A DNA stretch of 64,000 nucleotides from CAZKUN01 sp964555935 (GCA_964555935.1 CAZKUN010000017.1:3697-67696), one strand, 5' to 3'; counted from the first letter of the stretch, positions 16,328 through 25,331 are shown. The notes: generated by a model not told the origin, from the letters alone. Numbers and translations: made by a program.

Positions 16328-17482
16328 ATGGATTTCGGTTTCTCCGAGGATCAACAAGAGATCTTCGACGCTATTAAAGAGTTCTGTGATGAGGAGCTAG
16401 CCCCAGACGCATCGGCGGTCGATGAAGCGGGCGTGTTCCCGTGGCCGAGCGTGAAAAAGGTCGCCGAAATGGACCTCATGGGTATTCCCGTACCCGAGGA
16501 ATACGGCGGCATGGGCCTCGACTTCCTGACCTGGGCCGTGTGCGCCGAGTATCTCAGCACAGCGGATACGACCACCGGTGCCGTGTTTGGCGCGCACATG
16601 CTGGCGCAGTATCCGATCATGGAATACGGCACGCCCGAGCAGAAAGAGAAGTACCTGACGCCGCTAGCGACAGGCGAGGCGGTTGGAGCCTTCGGTCTCA
16701 CTGAGCCGAACGCGGGTTCTGACCAGAGCACGATCGCCACGCGCGCCGAGAAGGATGGCGACCACTACATCCTCAACGGCACGAAGATCTTCATTACCAA
16801 CGGTGGCGACGCGGAGATCTACGTTATCATCGCGACCATCAACCCCCGCCTCGGCACGCGCGGCCTGACCGCGTTCATCGTCGAGAAGGGCACCCCTGGC
16901 TTCGAGTTCGGCAAGGACGAGAAGAAGATGGCGTACAAGGCCCTCTCGAACCGCGAGCTGATCTTCGACGATTGCCGGGTTCCGGCCGAGAACATGCTGC
17001 TCAAAGAGAAGCGCGGCTTCCGCGTGGCGATGGGCACCCTCGGCGTCGGCCGAATTGGCATGGCAATTGGCGCGGTTGGCCTGGCCCAGGCGGCGATAGA
17101 CGCGGCCGTCCCATACGCCCAGACGCGCGAGCAGTTCGGCGTCACCATCGATACATTCCAGGCCGTGCAGTTCATGATCGCCAACATGGCTACCGAGATC
17201 GAGGCCGCGAGGCTCCTGACGTACAAGTCCGCATGGATGAAAGACCAGGGCCTGGAGTTCGAGAAGATCGCGGCGATGGCCAAGTTGTATGCCTCGGAGA
17301 TTTGCAGCCGGGCGACCAGCAACGCGGTGCAGATCCATGGCGGATACGGCTACACGGCCGAGTTCCCCGTGGAGCGATACTTCCGCGAGTCGAAGCTGTT
17401 TGAGATCGTCGAGGGCACCTCGGAGATCCAGCGGCTGGTTATCGCGAACCGCGTCCTGAAAGAGTACCAGAACAAGCGCTAA
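16328..17482 (+). CDS. acyl-CoA dehydrogenase family flavoprotein
   Basis: The protein has 384 residues, typical length. AGGAAGGGAG precedes the ATG. The FAD-binding motifs FGLTEPNAGSDQSTIATRA and KIFITNGGDAEIYVIIA are clear, and the catalytic base is E362 in VEGTSEIQRL, the position used by short-chain (butyryl) dehydrogenases. The protein interconverts acyl-CoA and enoyl-CoA with Etf as electron partner. It is followed by etfB and etfA, 27 and 74 bases apart, and sits inside the fatty-acid synthesis operon between fabH and fabD. A role as an enoyl reductase in synthesis is an inference from this position; degradation is the standard family role. Confidence 0.95.
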   Translation: MDFGFSEDQQEIFDAIKEFCDEELAPDASAVDEAGVFPWPSVKKVAEMDLMGIPVPEEYGGMGLDFLTWAVCAEYLSTADTTTGAVFGAHMLAQYPIMEYGTPEQKEKYLTPLATGEAVGAFGLTEPNAGSDQSTIATRAEKDGDHYILNGTKIFITNGGDAEIYVIIATINPRLGTRGLTAFIVEKGTPGFEFGKDEKKMAYKALSNRELIFDDCRVPAENMLLKEKRGFRVAMGTLGVGRIGMAIGAVGLAQAAIDAAVPYAQTREQFGVTIDTFQAVQFMIANMATEIEAARLLTYKSAWMKDQGLEFEKIAAMAKLYASEICSRATSNAVQIHGGYGYTAEFPVERYFRESKLFEIVEGTSEIQRLVIANRVLKEYQNKR

Positions 17483-17509
17483 CGACGGCTGTGGGCCGAA
17501 GAGGCAGAT

Positions 17510-18292
17510 ATGAATATCATAGTACTGATGAAGCAGGTTCCGGACACGACTGAGGTCCGGATCGATCCAGAAACCAATACTCTCATCCGCGACGGCGTGG
17601 GCACCACCATCAACCCGTTCGATGAGAACGCCATCGAAGAGGGCATTCGGCTCGTCGAGAAGCACGGCGGCAAATGCATGGCCTTGACGATGGGCCCGCC
17701 GCAGGCTGAGGAAGCGCTCCGGCGCGCGTTGGCGATGGGCTGTGACGAAGGCTACCACATCTGCGGGCGCGAGTTCGCGGGCGCGGACACGTGGGCCACG
17801 AGTTACACGCTCGCCGCTGGGATCAAGAAGATGGGCGAGTATGACCTGATCATCGCCGGCAAGCAGACGTTTGAAGGCGACACGGCTCAGGTCGGCCCTA
17901 GCGTGGCTGAGCACCTCCGCATCGCGCAGGCGACGTACGCGATCGGGGTAGAGATCGACGGCAAGAAGATGAGCGTGAAGCGCGTCCTCGAGGATGCGTA
18001 CGAGATGCTGGACGTCAAGCTCCCCGCGCTGATCACCGTCGTCAAGCAGATCAACGATCCGCGGCACCCGCGTTTGAAGAACGTGATGGCCGCGAAGAAG
18101 AAACCGATTACTGTTTGGGGCGTCGACGATCTGGATGTCGACCTCAACCTGATCGGAACGGCCGGCAGCCCGACGAGCGTGGTTCGGACGTTCGTTCCCA
18201 CGCGCGAACATGATGGCGAGATCATCGAGGGCGAGCCGGCGGCAGCCGTCGATAAGCTCGTTGGCAAGCTGCAAGATACCGAGATCGTCTAG
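17510..18292 (+). CDS. etfB: electron transfer flavoprotein subunit beta
   Basis: The 260-residue protein starts MNIIVLMKQVPDTTEVRIDP, typical of EtfB. It contains the family core EYDLIIAGKQTFEGDTAQVGP and LPALITVVKQINDPRHPRL. EtfB pairs with EtfA to carry electrons between flavoprotein dehydrogenases and other carriers. The conserved KQ...GDTAQVGP loop binds nucleotide (AMP or FAD depending on class), and I cannot decide by eye whether it is the bifurcating type. It lies between the acyl-CoA dehydrogenase and etfA. Confidence 0.95.
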   Translation: MNIIVLMKQVPDTTEVRIDPETNTLIRDGVGTTINPFDENAIEEGIRLVEKHGGKCMALTMGPPQAEEALRRALAMGCDEGYHICGREFAGADTWATSYTLAAGIKKMGEYDLIIAGKQTFEGDTAQVGPSVAEHLRIAQATYAIGVEIDGKKMSVKRVLEDAYEMLDVKLPALITVVKQINDPRHPRLKNVMAAKKKPITVWGVDDLDVDLNLIGTAGSPTSVVRTFVPTREHDGEIIEGEPAAAVDKLVGKLQDTEIV

Positions 18293-18366
18293 ACAGCCGG
18301 CACGGGGCCGATGGCCCGTTGCCACGAAGCACGCGTCGCGGCTATAACAGGAGACCAGACGAGCCC

Positions 18367-19554
18367 ATGGCTATCGTTGTCGATGCGGAAAAATGCACGG
18401 GTTGTATGCTATGCATCCGCGCCTGCCCCTACGGCGGGATCGAAGTCGAAGACAAGACGCCTGAACTCACCGACAACTGCACCTTCTGTGGCGCGTGCGT
18501 CGGGGCGTGCAAGGCTGAGGCGCTACGAGTTGAGCGCCCCCCGAAAGAAGATGTCGATACTTCCCAGTACCGTGGCATCTGGGTTGTCGCGGAGCATGAT
18601 GGCGAGACACTGGCGTCGGTAACGCTCGAGCTACTTGGCGAAGGGCAGCGTCTCGCTGAGGAGCTTGACGAGCCGGTATCGCTCGTGCTGCTGGGCGACA
18701 ACGTAGACCACCTGATCGAGCCGGCCGCAGCGGCCGGTGCGGACAGGGTCTACCTGGTCAACCACGAGGTCCTGAAGCAGTACCGGACCGACCCGTACAC
18801 GAACGTGGTGTGTGGCCTCATCGAGGAGCATAAGCCCGAGATCGTGCTGCTCGGCGCGAGCGCCCAAGGCCGCGATTTCGCGCCGCGCGTAGCGAGTCGC
18901 GTGATGGCCGGCTTGACCGCCGACTGCACCAGCCTCGACATCGATGGCGACACGCGGCTCTTGATGCAGACTCGCCCGGCGTTTGGCGGGAACATCATGG
19001 CCACCATCCTCACCGAGCACGCCCGCCCGCAGATGGCGACCGTTCGGCCGAAAGTCATGAAGCGGCTCGAGCCGCGCGTGGGCATCGAACCCGAGGTCAT
19101 CAAGGTTGACGTGAACCTGGACGAGCGCTCGGTCACCACGCAGATCGTTGAAGTGCTCCGCGAAGCCAAGCAGGGCATTAACCTGGCGGACGCGGAGATC
19201 ATCGTCTCGGGCGGACGCGGCCTCAAGAAGCCTGAGAACTTCGACATGATCTTCGAGCTGGCGGACGTCCTTAACGCCGCCGTCGGCGCGTCACGCGCGA
19301 CGGTTGACGCGGGCTGGATTCCGGCCTACCATCAGGTCGGTCAGACGGGCTCTACCGTGCAGCCGAAGGTCTACATCGCGTGCGGCATCTCCGGCGCGAT
19401 CCAGCACATGGCCGGCATGCAATCGTCTGACGTGATCATCGCGATCAACGAGGACCCGGACGCGCCGATCTTCAAAATCGCGACATACGGGATCGTGGGC
19501 GATCTGTTTGAGGTGCTCCCGAAGCTTACAGAGGCGATCAAGCGCCTGGAGTAA
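18367..19554 (+). CDS. etfA: electron transfer flavoprotein subunit alpha with N-terminal ferredoxin domain
   Basis: The protein has 395 residues. The first 55 residues are a two-cluster ferredoxin domain: C10, C13, C16, C20 and C38, C41, C44, C48, each CxxCxxCxxxC. A standard EtfA follows, with RGIWVVAEHDG, the FAD region VSGGRGLKKPENF and HQVGQTGSTVQPKVYIACGISGA split across the C-terminus. Ferredoxin-fused EtfA is known in anaerobes and in some bifurcating Etf lineages, allowing electron flow to or from low-potential ferredoxin. GGAG lies 14 bases before the ATG. Cotranscribed with etfB and fab genes. Confidence 0.95.
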   Translation: MAIVVDAEKCTGCMLCIRACPYGGIEVEDKTPELTDNCTFCGACVGACKAEALRVERPPKEDVDTSQYRGIWVVAEHDGETLASVTLELLGEGQRLAEELDEPVSLVLLGDNVDHLIEPAAAAGADRVYLVNHEVLKQYRTDPYTNVVCGLIEEHKPEIVLLGASAQGRDFAPRVASRVMAGLTADCTSLDIDGDTRLLMQTRPAFGGNIMATILTEHARPQMATVRPKVMKRLEPRVGIEPEVIKVDVNLDERSVTTQIVEVLREAKQGINLADAEIIVSGGRGLKKPENFDMIFELADVLNAAVGASRATVDAGWIPAYHQVGQTGSTVQPKVYIACGISGAIQHMAGMQSSDVIIAINEDPDAPIFKIATYGIVGDLFEVLPKLTEAIKRLE

Positions 19555-19584
19555 GCCGGTAGATCATCGGAGGACAGGTTACTC

Positions 19585-20493
19585 GTGGCAACGGCATTTG
19601 TGTTTCCCGGGCAGAATTCCCATTCTGTCGGCATGGGCAAGGATCTCTATGAGGACGAGCCGGTGGCTCGCGCGATCCTCGACCGCGCCGACGAGGTCTT
19701 GGGATTCTCGCTGACGAGCCTGATGTTCGATGGCCCCGAAGAGGATCTGACGGCAACGCAGAATCAGCAACCCGCGATCCTGGCCCATAGCGCCGCGTGT
19801 CTGGTGCTCCTAGACGCGAAGGGCGTTACCCCGGCAATCGTCGCCGGGCACAGCCTGGGAGAGTACTCCGCGCTAATGGCGGCGGGGGCCCTGGGCTTTG
19901 AGGACGCGCTGGTGCTGGTGCGCAAGCGCGGCGAGCTGATGTCGAAGGCCGCCGGTGGCGCGATGGCAGCGGTTCTTGGCCCGGACCTGGCGGATGTCGA
20001 AGCCGCGTGCGAAACCGCGCGGGAGGTCGGCACGGTCCTCGTCGCTAACCATAACTGCCCGGGGCAGCTGGTCATCTCCGGAGAGCCGGACGCTGTGGCG
20101 GAGGCCTCGCGCGTCCTCAGAGAGGGCGGCGCGAAGCGAGTTATTGCGTTGCGGGTGAGCGGGGCGTTTCATTCGCCGTTGATGCAGTCGGCGGCTGATG
20201 AACTGAGGCCGGTTCTCAACAGCGCGCCGTTCGCCGAAGCGTCCGTGCCCCTGGTGAGCAACGTGGACGCCACGAGCCGCACGGACGGTGGCGAGATCCG
20301 CGAAGCGCTCGCCCAGCAGATGGTGAGTCAGGTACGCTGGGAGACCTGCGTCAGGACGATGGTAGATGCTGGGGCGGACACGTTCATCGAGGTCGGCCCG
20401 GGCAAGGCGCTGAGCGGAATGATCCGGCGCATCGAGAAGTCGGCCGAGACGGTCCAGGCCGGGACGGCCGAGTCGATCGCAAGCGTTGTGTAG
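19585..20493 (+). CDS. fabD: malonyl-CoA:ACP transacylase (FabD)
   Basis: The protein has 302 residues from a GTG start with GGAGGA upstream. FabD loads malonate onto ACP. The active-site serine S90 (AGHSLGEYSAL), H196 (AFHSPLM) and the oxyanion glutamine Q10 are present. The usual GQGSQ motif reads GQNSH here. Position between etfA and fabG, 31 and 36 bases apart, shows it belongs to the operon. Confidence 0.95.
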   Translation: MATAFVFPGQNSHSVGMGKDLYEDEPVARAILDRADEVLGFSLTSLMFDGPEEDLTATQNQQPAILAHSAACLVLLDAKGVTPAIVAGHSLGEYSALMAAGALGFEDALVLVRKRGELMSKAAGGAMAAVLGPDLADVEAACETAREVGTVLVANHNCPGQLVISGEPDAVAEASRVLREGGAKRVIALRVSGAFHSPLMQSAADELRPVLNSAPFAEASVPLVSNVDATSRTDGGEIREALAQQMVSQVRWETCVRTMVDAGADTFIEVGPGKALSGMIRRIEKSAETVQAGTAESIASVV

Positions 20494-20529
20494 CAGCGCC
20501 GCAACAGGCTTCATCGGGAGGACGAACCA

Positions 20530-21270
20530 ATGTTGGATGGTCAGGTGGCAATCATTACCGGAGCCGGTGGCGGGATCGGAAGCGCCATAGCACACAAGCT
20601 GGCGGCGTCCGGCTGCAACATCCTGATCAACGATCTCGATGCTGCGTCAGCGTCGGTGGTAGCCGATGAAGTCGCTGAGAAGCATGGCGTCGAGACCGCA
20701 ACCAACAACGGTGACGTCTCCGACTTCCAGGCGATGGAAGAGATGGTCACCACCGCGAAGGACAAGTGGGGCCGCGTTGACATCATGGTCAACAACGCCG
20801 GCATCACGCGAGACGCTCTGATCGTGCGGATGTCTGAAGAGCACTGGGACCTGGTCATCGCGGTTCATCTTCGTGGGGCGTTCTGCTGCACGAAGGCCGT
20901 GACGCGCACGATGATGAAGCAGCGGGGTGGACGCATCATCAACATCGCGTCGGTCGTCGGCGTTATGGGCAGCGCCGGTCAGGCGAACTACTCGGCGGCT
21001 AAGGGCGGTATCATCGCCCTCACGAAGACGACTGCCCGAGAACTGTCCAGCCGAGGCATCACGTGCAACGCCGTTGCGCCCGGCTTCATCGAAACGAGAA
21101 TGACTCACGCCCTCCCCGAAGAGGTGCGTGCGGAGTATCTGACCCGCATACCGCTCGGGCGGGCGGGGTTGCCGGAGGATGTGGCCGACGTAGTGCACTT
21201 CCTCGCGACGCCGCCATCGTCGTATGTGACGGGACAGGTGATCAACGTAGACGGTGGAATGATCATGTAG
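20530..21270 (+). CDS. fabG: 3-oxoacyl-ACP reductase (FabG)
   Basis: The 246-residue short-chain dehydrogenase carries the NADP-binding TGAGGGIG (residues 10-17), NNAG (88-91) and the catalytic S141, Y154, K158 set. It reduces 3-oxoacyl-ACP to 3-hydroxyacyl-ACP. GGGAGGA precedes the ATG. The following 90-base spacer contains a small TCCGCG/CGCGGA hairpin before acpP. Confidence 0.96.
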   Translation: MLDGQVAIITGAGGGIGSAIAHKLAASGCNILINDLDAASASVVADEVAEKHGVETATNNGDVSDFQAMEEMVTTAKDKWGRVDIMVNNAGITRDALIVRMSEEHWDLVIAVHLRGAFCCTKAVTRTMMKQRGGRIINIASVVGVMGSAGQANYSAAKGGIIALTKTTARELSSRGITCNAVAPGFIETRMTHALPEEVRAEYLTRIPLGRAGLPEDVADVVHFLATPPSSYVTGQVINVDGGMIM

Positions 21271-21360
21271 CGACGTCCTTGGGATGTATGCCGTTTAGGA
21301 ATTGCAGCACGACTCGAAGTCCGCGATGATGCGCGGAAAAGCAGAAGGAGGCCACACCCG

Positions 21361-21603
21361 ATGGCGCTGTTTGAACAGGTAAAAGAGATCATCGTTCAGG
21401 AGTTGTCAGTTCCCGAGGAGAAGGTCAAGGACTCGTCGACCTTCGAGAGCGACCTACGCGCCGACTCGCTGGACGTTGTCGAACTGGTGATGGAGCTTGA
21501 GGAGAAGTTCGACATCGAGATCCCCGAAGACGACTTCGAACAGATCAAGTCGGTTGGCGACCTCGTGCGTTACATCGAGGGCAAGGTCGAGGTCGAGGAG
21601 TAA
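21361..21603 (+). CDS. acpP: acyl carrier protein 1
   Basis: The 80-residue acidic protein has the phosphopantetheine attachment serine S36 in RADSLDVVELVME and the typical helix III EEKFDIEIPEDDFEQI. AAGGAGG lies about ten bases before the ATG. It carries growing acyl chains in fatty-acid synthesis. It is followed 125 bases later by a second ACP gene, with a strong hairpin between them. Confidence 0.96.
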   Translation: MALFEQVKEIIVQELSVPEEKVKDSSTFESDLRADSLDVVELVMELEEKFDIEIPEDDFEQIKSVGDLVRYIEGKVEVEE

Positions 21604-21612
21604 CCGGGCATG

Positions 21613-21641
21613 CCGCGGGACAGCCGTAGCTGTCCTCGCGG
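21613..21641 (+). terminator. hairpin between the two ACP genes
   Basis: CCGCGGGACAGC and GCTGTCCTCGCGG pair into a 12-bp stem with one bulged T and loop CGTA, ten bases after the acpP1 stop. No T run follows, so partial termination, RNA processing or 3'-end protection of the acpP1 transcript are alternatives. Confidence 0.5.
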
Positions 21642-21727
21642 TCGCGGGTATGACCGGCGACGGCCCGGACCACGTGCTGTTTCGCGTTCCTGGTGGGGCA
21701 AGCCCCGCAAACGGAGGGAGTGCGACA

Positions 21728-21970
21728 ATGGCCGTCTTCGATGACATCAAGACACTGATCGCGGAAGAGGTATCGGTCTCCGAGGACCGGATCAAGGAAT
21801 CGTCGAATCTGACGGTTGACTTCGGAGCTGACTCGCTTACGATCGTCGAGATGGTGATGGAGATCGAAGAAAAATACGACATCGAGATCCCCGAGGGAGA
21901 CCTCGAGACGCTGGTGACGGTTGGCGACGTGGTGGTATTCATCGAGAACGCGCTGGCCGAGAGCGAGTAG
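21728..21970 (+). CDS. acyl carrier protein 2
   Basis: The 80-residue ACP paralogue also has S36 in GADSLTIVEMVME and the EEKYDIEIPEGDLE helix III. It is clearly related to but diverged from ACP 1, mainly in helix I and the loop (SNLTVDFGAD). AGGGAG precedes the ATG. Tandem ACP genes inside a fab operon suggest either dosage or specialisation, such as one for an added branch like lipid A or the Etf-linked step. That choice is inference. Confidence 0.94.
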   Translation: MAVFDDIKTLIAEEVSVSEDRIKESSNLTVDFGADSLTIVEMVMEIEEKYDIEIPEGDLETLVTVGDVVVFIENALAESE

Positions 21971-22084
21971 CGTTCCCGGCCGGATTTAGGACGACGGCAG
22001 GCGCCTCGCCGGCAACACATGGCGGGGCGCCGCTGTCAATCTCGGTCCTGGATTGGCGTCCGCCGCCAGTCGTGGAGCAGAGCT

Positions 22085-23323
22085 ATGAAACGTCGAGTCG
22101 TAGTCACGGGTATTGGTAGCGTGTCTCCGTTTGGCGCGGGGTTCGACCCGCTGTGGGCCGCCGTTCGCGAAGGCAGAAGCGCGGTCAAGCCGATTACCAC
22201 ATGGGACGTATCGGAGTACCCGACCCGGATAGCCGCGGAGATCGTTGACGTGGATCTCAGCGATTACATGGACCCGAAGGTCGCGAAGCGCAGCGACCCG
22301 TACACGCAGTTTGCAGTGGCGGCGTCGGAGATAGCGTTGACCGACGCGAGCTTTGAAGTGAACGACGACAACGCCGCCCGCGTTGGGGTCATCATCGGTT
22401 CTGGCATCGGCGGCATGCGGACGTGGGAAGAGCAATTTGAGCGGCTCCTGGCGAAGGGGCCGGGGAGAATCTCGCCGTTCTTCGTGCCCATGATGATCGT
22501 GAACATGGGCTCTGGAATGGTTTCGATGGTCACGGGCGCGAAGGGGCCAAACCTCACGGTTGCCACGGCCTGCGCGACGAGCACGCACGCCATCGGCGAC
22601 GCGATGCAAATCATCCGACGCGGTGATGCCGACGCGATGATCGCGGGCGGATCTGAGTCGGCAATCACGAAGTGCGCGCTTGCGGGCTTCTGTCGCGCCG
22701 GCGCTCTGTCGCGGCGCAATGATGAGCCGGAGAAAGCGTGCAGGCCGTTCGATGTCGACCGGGACGGGTTCGTCATGGGCGAAGGCGCGACGGTCATGGT
22801 GCTTGAGGAGTTGGAGAACGCCAAGGCCCGCGGCGCGGATATCTACTGCGAGGTCGCCGGGTATGGCGCCAGTGGCGACGCGCACCACATGACCGATCCG
22901 GACCCGAGTGGCGATGGGCCAAAGCGCGCGATGCAGGCTGCGCTCTCGGATGCGGTACTTGCGGCGGCGGATGTTGACTACATCAACGCCCACGCTCCGG
23001 GGACGCCGGCCGGTGACAAGATGGAGGCGACCGCCATTCGCTCGCTATTTGGCGACCTCGCCGATGAGACGCCGGTCAGCTCGACGAAATCGATCCACGG
23101 GCACCAGCTTGGCGCGACAGGCGCGACCGAGTTCGCCATGTGCGCCATGGCAATTCGTGAGAGCTACATCCCGGCGTCGGTCAACAGCGACAACATCGAC
23201 CCTGAGTGCCGCGTGAACGTGGTGCAGGGAGAGGCCATCGAGACGGATGTCGCCGTTACGATGTCGAACTCGTTCGGCTTCGGAGGCCACAACGGCGTGC
23301 TGGTCGGTCGACGCGTTGACTGA
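22085..23323 (+). CDS. fabF: 3-oxoacyl-ACP synthase II (FabF)
   Basis: The 412-residue condensing enzyme has C163 (TACATSTHAIGDA), H303 (NAHAPGTPAGD) and H340 (SIHGHQLGATGA), matching the E. coli numbering of the catalytic triad. It elongates acyl-ACP with malonyl-ACP. The motif around H303 is NAHAPGTP rather than the usual NAHGTSTP, which changes two active-site threonine/serine positions. The ATG at 22085 is chosen by homology; the frame is open 22 codons upstream. Last fab gene of the operon. Confidence 0.95.
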   Translation: MKRRVVVTGIGSVSPFGAGFDPLWAAVREGRSAVKPITTWDVSEYPTRIAAEIVDVDLSDYMDPKVAKRSDPYTQFAVAASEIALTDASFEVNDDNAARVGVIIGSGIGGMRTWEEQFERLLAKGPGRISPFFVPMMIVNMGSGMVSMVTGAKGPNLTVATACATSTHAIGDAMQIIRRGDADAMIAGGSESAITKCALAGFCRAGALSRRNDEPEKACRPFDVDRDGFVMGEGATVMVLEELENAKARGADIYCEVAGYGASGDAHHMTDPDPSGDGPKRAMQAALSDAVLAAADVDYINAHAPGTPAGDKMEATAIRSLFGDLADETPVSSTKSIHGHQLGATGATEFAMCAMAIRESYIPASVNSDNIDPECRVNVVQGEAIETDVAVTMSNSFGFGGHNGVLVGRRVD

Positions 23324-23348
23324 TCGGCGGCCACCGAACGGTGTATAC

Positions 23349-24071
23349 ATGGGCCAAGCACGCAGCGCTGAGGAATTGGCAGAGAAACTGGGCCTGGCTG
23401 GCATCGATGTCGAATTGCTTCGCCAGGCCCTCAAGCACCCCTCGTACATTCGGGAAGCCGGACAACCCCCAAGCGAGTCGAATCAGCGGCTGGAGTTCCT
23501 TGGCGACACGGTTCTCGATGTCGTGCTGGCCGAACGGCTGTGGCAGGATGGCGCGGAGCTGCCCGAGGGTGAGCTTACGAAGCTCAAGAGCGCGTTGGTC
23601 CGCGAGCATACATTGGCGCGCGTCGGACGGCGCATCGACCTGGGCGCGTATCTGCTGCTGGGGCGTGGGGAGGCGGATAGTGGCGGGCGCGAGAAACCGT
23701 CGCTGATCGCGGATGCCGTCGAAGCGGTCATCGCGGCCGTCCACGTTTCGATGGGGCTGGATCGCGTGCGGGACCTGATCCTGACGCATTTTGAGCCGGA
23801 GATCCGCTCCGCGCTCGACGGAGGTCCAGCCGACGATCCCAAGACGCGGCTGCAGGAGTTGCTCCAGCAGAACCAACGAGAACTCCCGTCGTATCGCACG
23901 GCACAGGCTGGTGGCTCGGCGCACGAGCCGTCATTCGAGTCCGAGTGCTGGTTCCTCGATCACCTGATTGGTGAGGGCACGGGTCGCAGCAAACGCGAAG
24001 CCGAGAAGCGCGCGGCGGCGGATGCCCTGGGGAAGCCGGACCTGCGCGATCTCGCATCCGGCGGCGAGTGA
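23349..24071 (+). CDS. rnc: ribonuclease III
   Basis: The 240-residue double-strand RNA endonuclease contains the signature NQRLEFLGDTVLDVVL with E49 and D53, the second acidic pair D122 and E125 (SLIADAVEAVIAAV), and a C-terminal dsRNA-binding domain (about 165-235, GEGTGRSKREAEKRAAADAL). It processes rRNA and other structured RNAs. It starts 26 bases after fabF and probably closes the operon; fab-acpP-rnc order is common. Confidence 0.95.
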   Translation: MGQARSAEELAEKLGLAGIDVELLRQALKHPSYIREAGQPPSESNQRLEFLGDTVLDVVLAERLWQDGAELPEGELTKLKSALVREHTLARVGRRIDLGAYLLLGRGEADSGGREKPSLIADAVEAVIAAVHVSMGLDRVRDLILTHFEPEIRSALDGGPADDPKTRLQELLQQNQRELPSYRTAQAGGSAHEPSFESECWFLDHLIGEGTGRSKREAEKRAAADALGKPDLRDLASGGE

Positions 24072-24077
24072 CTCCCT

Positions 24078-25331
24078 CTATACGGGCTTCGCTGTCCCCT
24101 TGTCGGGATCGAACTGCATCGTCTTCCCGGTGAGGTATGAGCGTATTCCCATGTGCAATGCCGCCATGACGTGATAGCCGGTTTGCACGTCGCTTCGAGG
24201 CGTCTCGCGGGTGCGGACGCAGTTGAGGAAGTCCAGCCAGTGCTCGTCCAGCGAGCCGGCACGGGTCCGCGCGATCTCTTCTGGCTTGGCGGCATCGCCG
24301 GCGGATTGCTGGGGCGTGATGATCGCGCCCGGCCCCTCGAATGTCATCGTCGCGTTCTTCCCTCGGATCACCATCGGTAGTCGAGAATCCGTCGACAACG
24401 CCGCGACTAGCATCAGCGACGGGCCCTCGGGGTACTCGATCATCACGGTGAAGATATCGGGCACCTCGCGTCCGTCTTCCCACGCGTACAGACCGCCCGA
24501 TGCGGTCACGCGATGCGGGAACCCCAGCCCCATCGTCTTGACCATCGGCGTGAGGATGTGCGGGAAGAAGTCCGTCCCCGTGCCGCCGGAGTAATCCCAG
24601 AATGAGCGGAAGGCGAAGTAGCGTCCGGGGTCCCATTCTCGCGCGGGCGCGGATCCGAGCCACATGTCCCAGTCGAGGTTCTTCTTGGGATCCGCCTGGC
24701 CATCATTCGAGAGCGGCGAGTACAGGCCGATGTCGCCGTTGCGCATGTCGCTTGCTTGGGCATGAACGAGCGCCCCCAGAGCGCCGCTGCTGATTCTCTC
24801 TGCCGCGAGTTCCCAGATGTCGTCGCTCGTGCCCTGCGTGCCGACCTGCAGGACGCGCTGGTTGTCCCTGACCGCATCGGCCACGCGGCGTGGCTGGTCG
24901 AGGTCGCCCCAGTACGTCATTGGTTTCTCGCAGTACACGTCCTTGCCCGCGTTGAGAGCGTCGATCGCAATCTGCGCGTGCCAATGATCGGGCGTCGCGA
25001 CGCTGACGGCATCGATGCTGTCGTTTGCCAGCAGGTCCTTGTAGTAGCGATACGTCTTCGCGCCGGTGAGGTCCCCGGCGGCGTTGAGCCTGACTTGGTA
25101 GACGTCGCAGACGCCGGCGATCTCGACGGGTTCGCCCGCGTCTCTCAGCCGGAGCATCGTGTGGAGATGCGCGTTGCCCATGCCGCCGCAGCCGATCGTT
25201 CCCACGCGGATGGGGCGTTTGGCGGTTTCCTGAGCCGATGCCACGCCCGCTGAGACGACAGCCGCCGCGCCGAGTGCGGTTGAGGCCGAGACCTTGATGA
25301 ACTCGCGTCGATCAACGGAGTCGGATGACAT
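24078..25331 (-). CDS. Tat-exported Gfo/Idh/MocA-family oxidoreductase
   Basis: The 417-residue protein has a twin-arginine-like signal (DRREFIKVSASTALGAAAVV) and a Rossmann motif GTIGCGGMGNAHLH, followed by the family's CEKPMT motif. The C-terminal alpha/beta domain includes an FFPHILTPMVKTMG segment typical of the planctomycete-type exported members. It would oxidise a sugar or sugar derivative using a tightly bound nicotinamide. The gene for a DUF1080 protein lies 34 bases upstream in the same direction, and this pairing is known from 3-keto-glycoside breakdown in Bacteroides. Confidence 0.9.
   Translation of the reverse strand: MSSDSVDRREFIKVSASTALGAAAVVSAGVASAQETAKRPIRVGTIGCGGMGNAHLHTMLRLRDAGEPVEIAGVCDVYQVRLNAAGDLTGAKTYRYYKDLLANDSIDAVSVATPDHWHAQIAIDALNAGKDVYCEKPMTYWGDLDQPRRVADAVRDNQRVLQVGTQGTSDDIWELAAERISSGALGALVHAQASDMRNGDIGLYSPLSNDGQADPKKNLDWDMWLGSAPAREWDPGRYFAFRSFWDYSGGTGTDFFPHILTPMVKTMGLGFPHRVTASGGLYAWEDGREVPDIFTVMIEYPEGPSLMLVAALSTDSRLPMVIRGKNATMTFEGPGAIITPQQSAGDAAKPEEIARTRAGSLDEHWLDFLNCVRTRETPRSDVQTGYHVMAALHMGIRSYLTGKTMQFDPDKGTAKPV

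Noticed and set aside
16664..18325. 553-codon minus-strand ORF
   Set aside because: It lies antisense to the acyl-CoA dehydrogenase and etfB, both certain by homology; long antisense ORFs are expected at this GC content.
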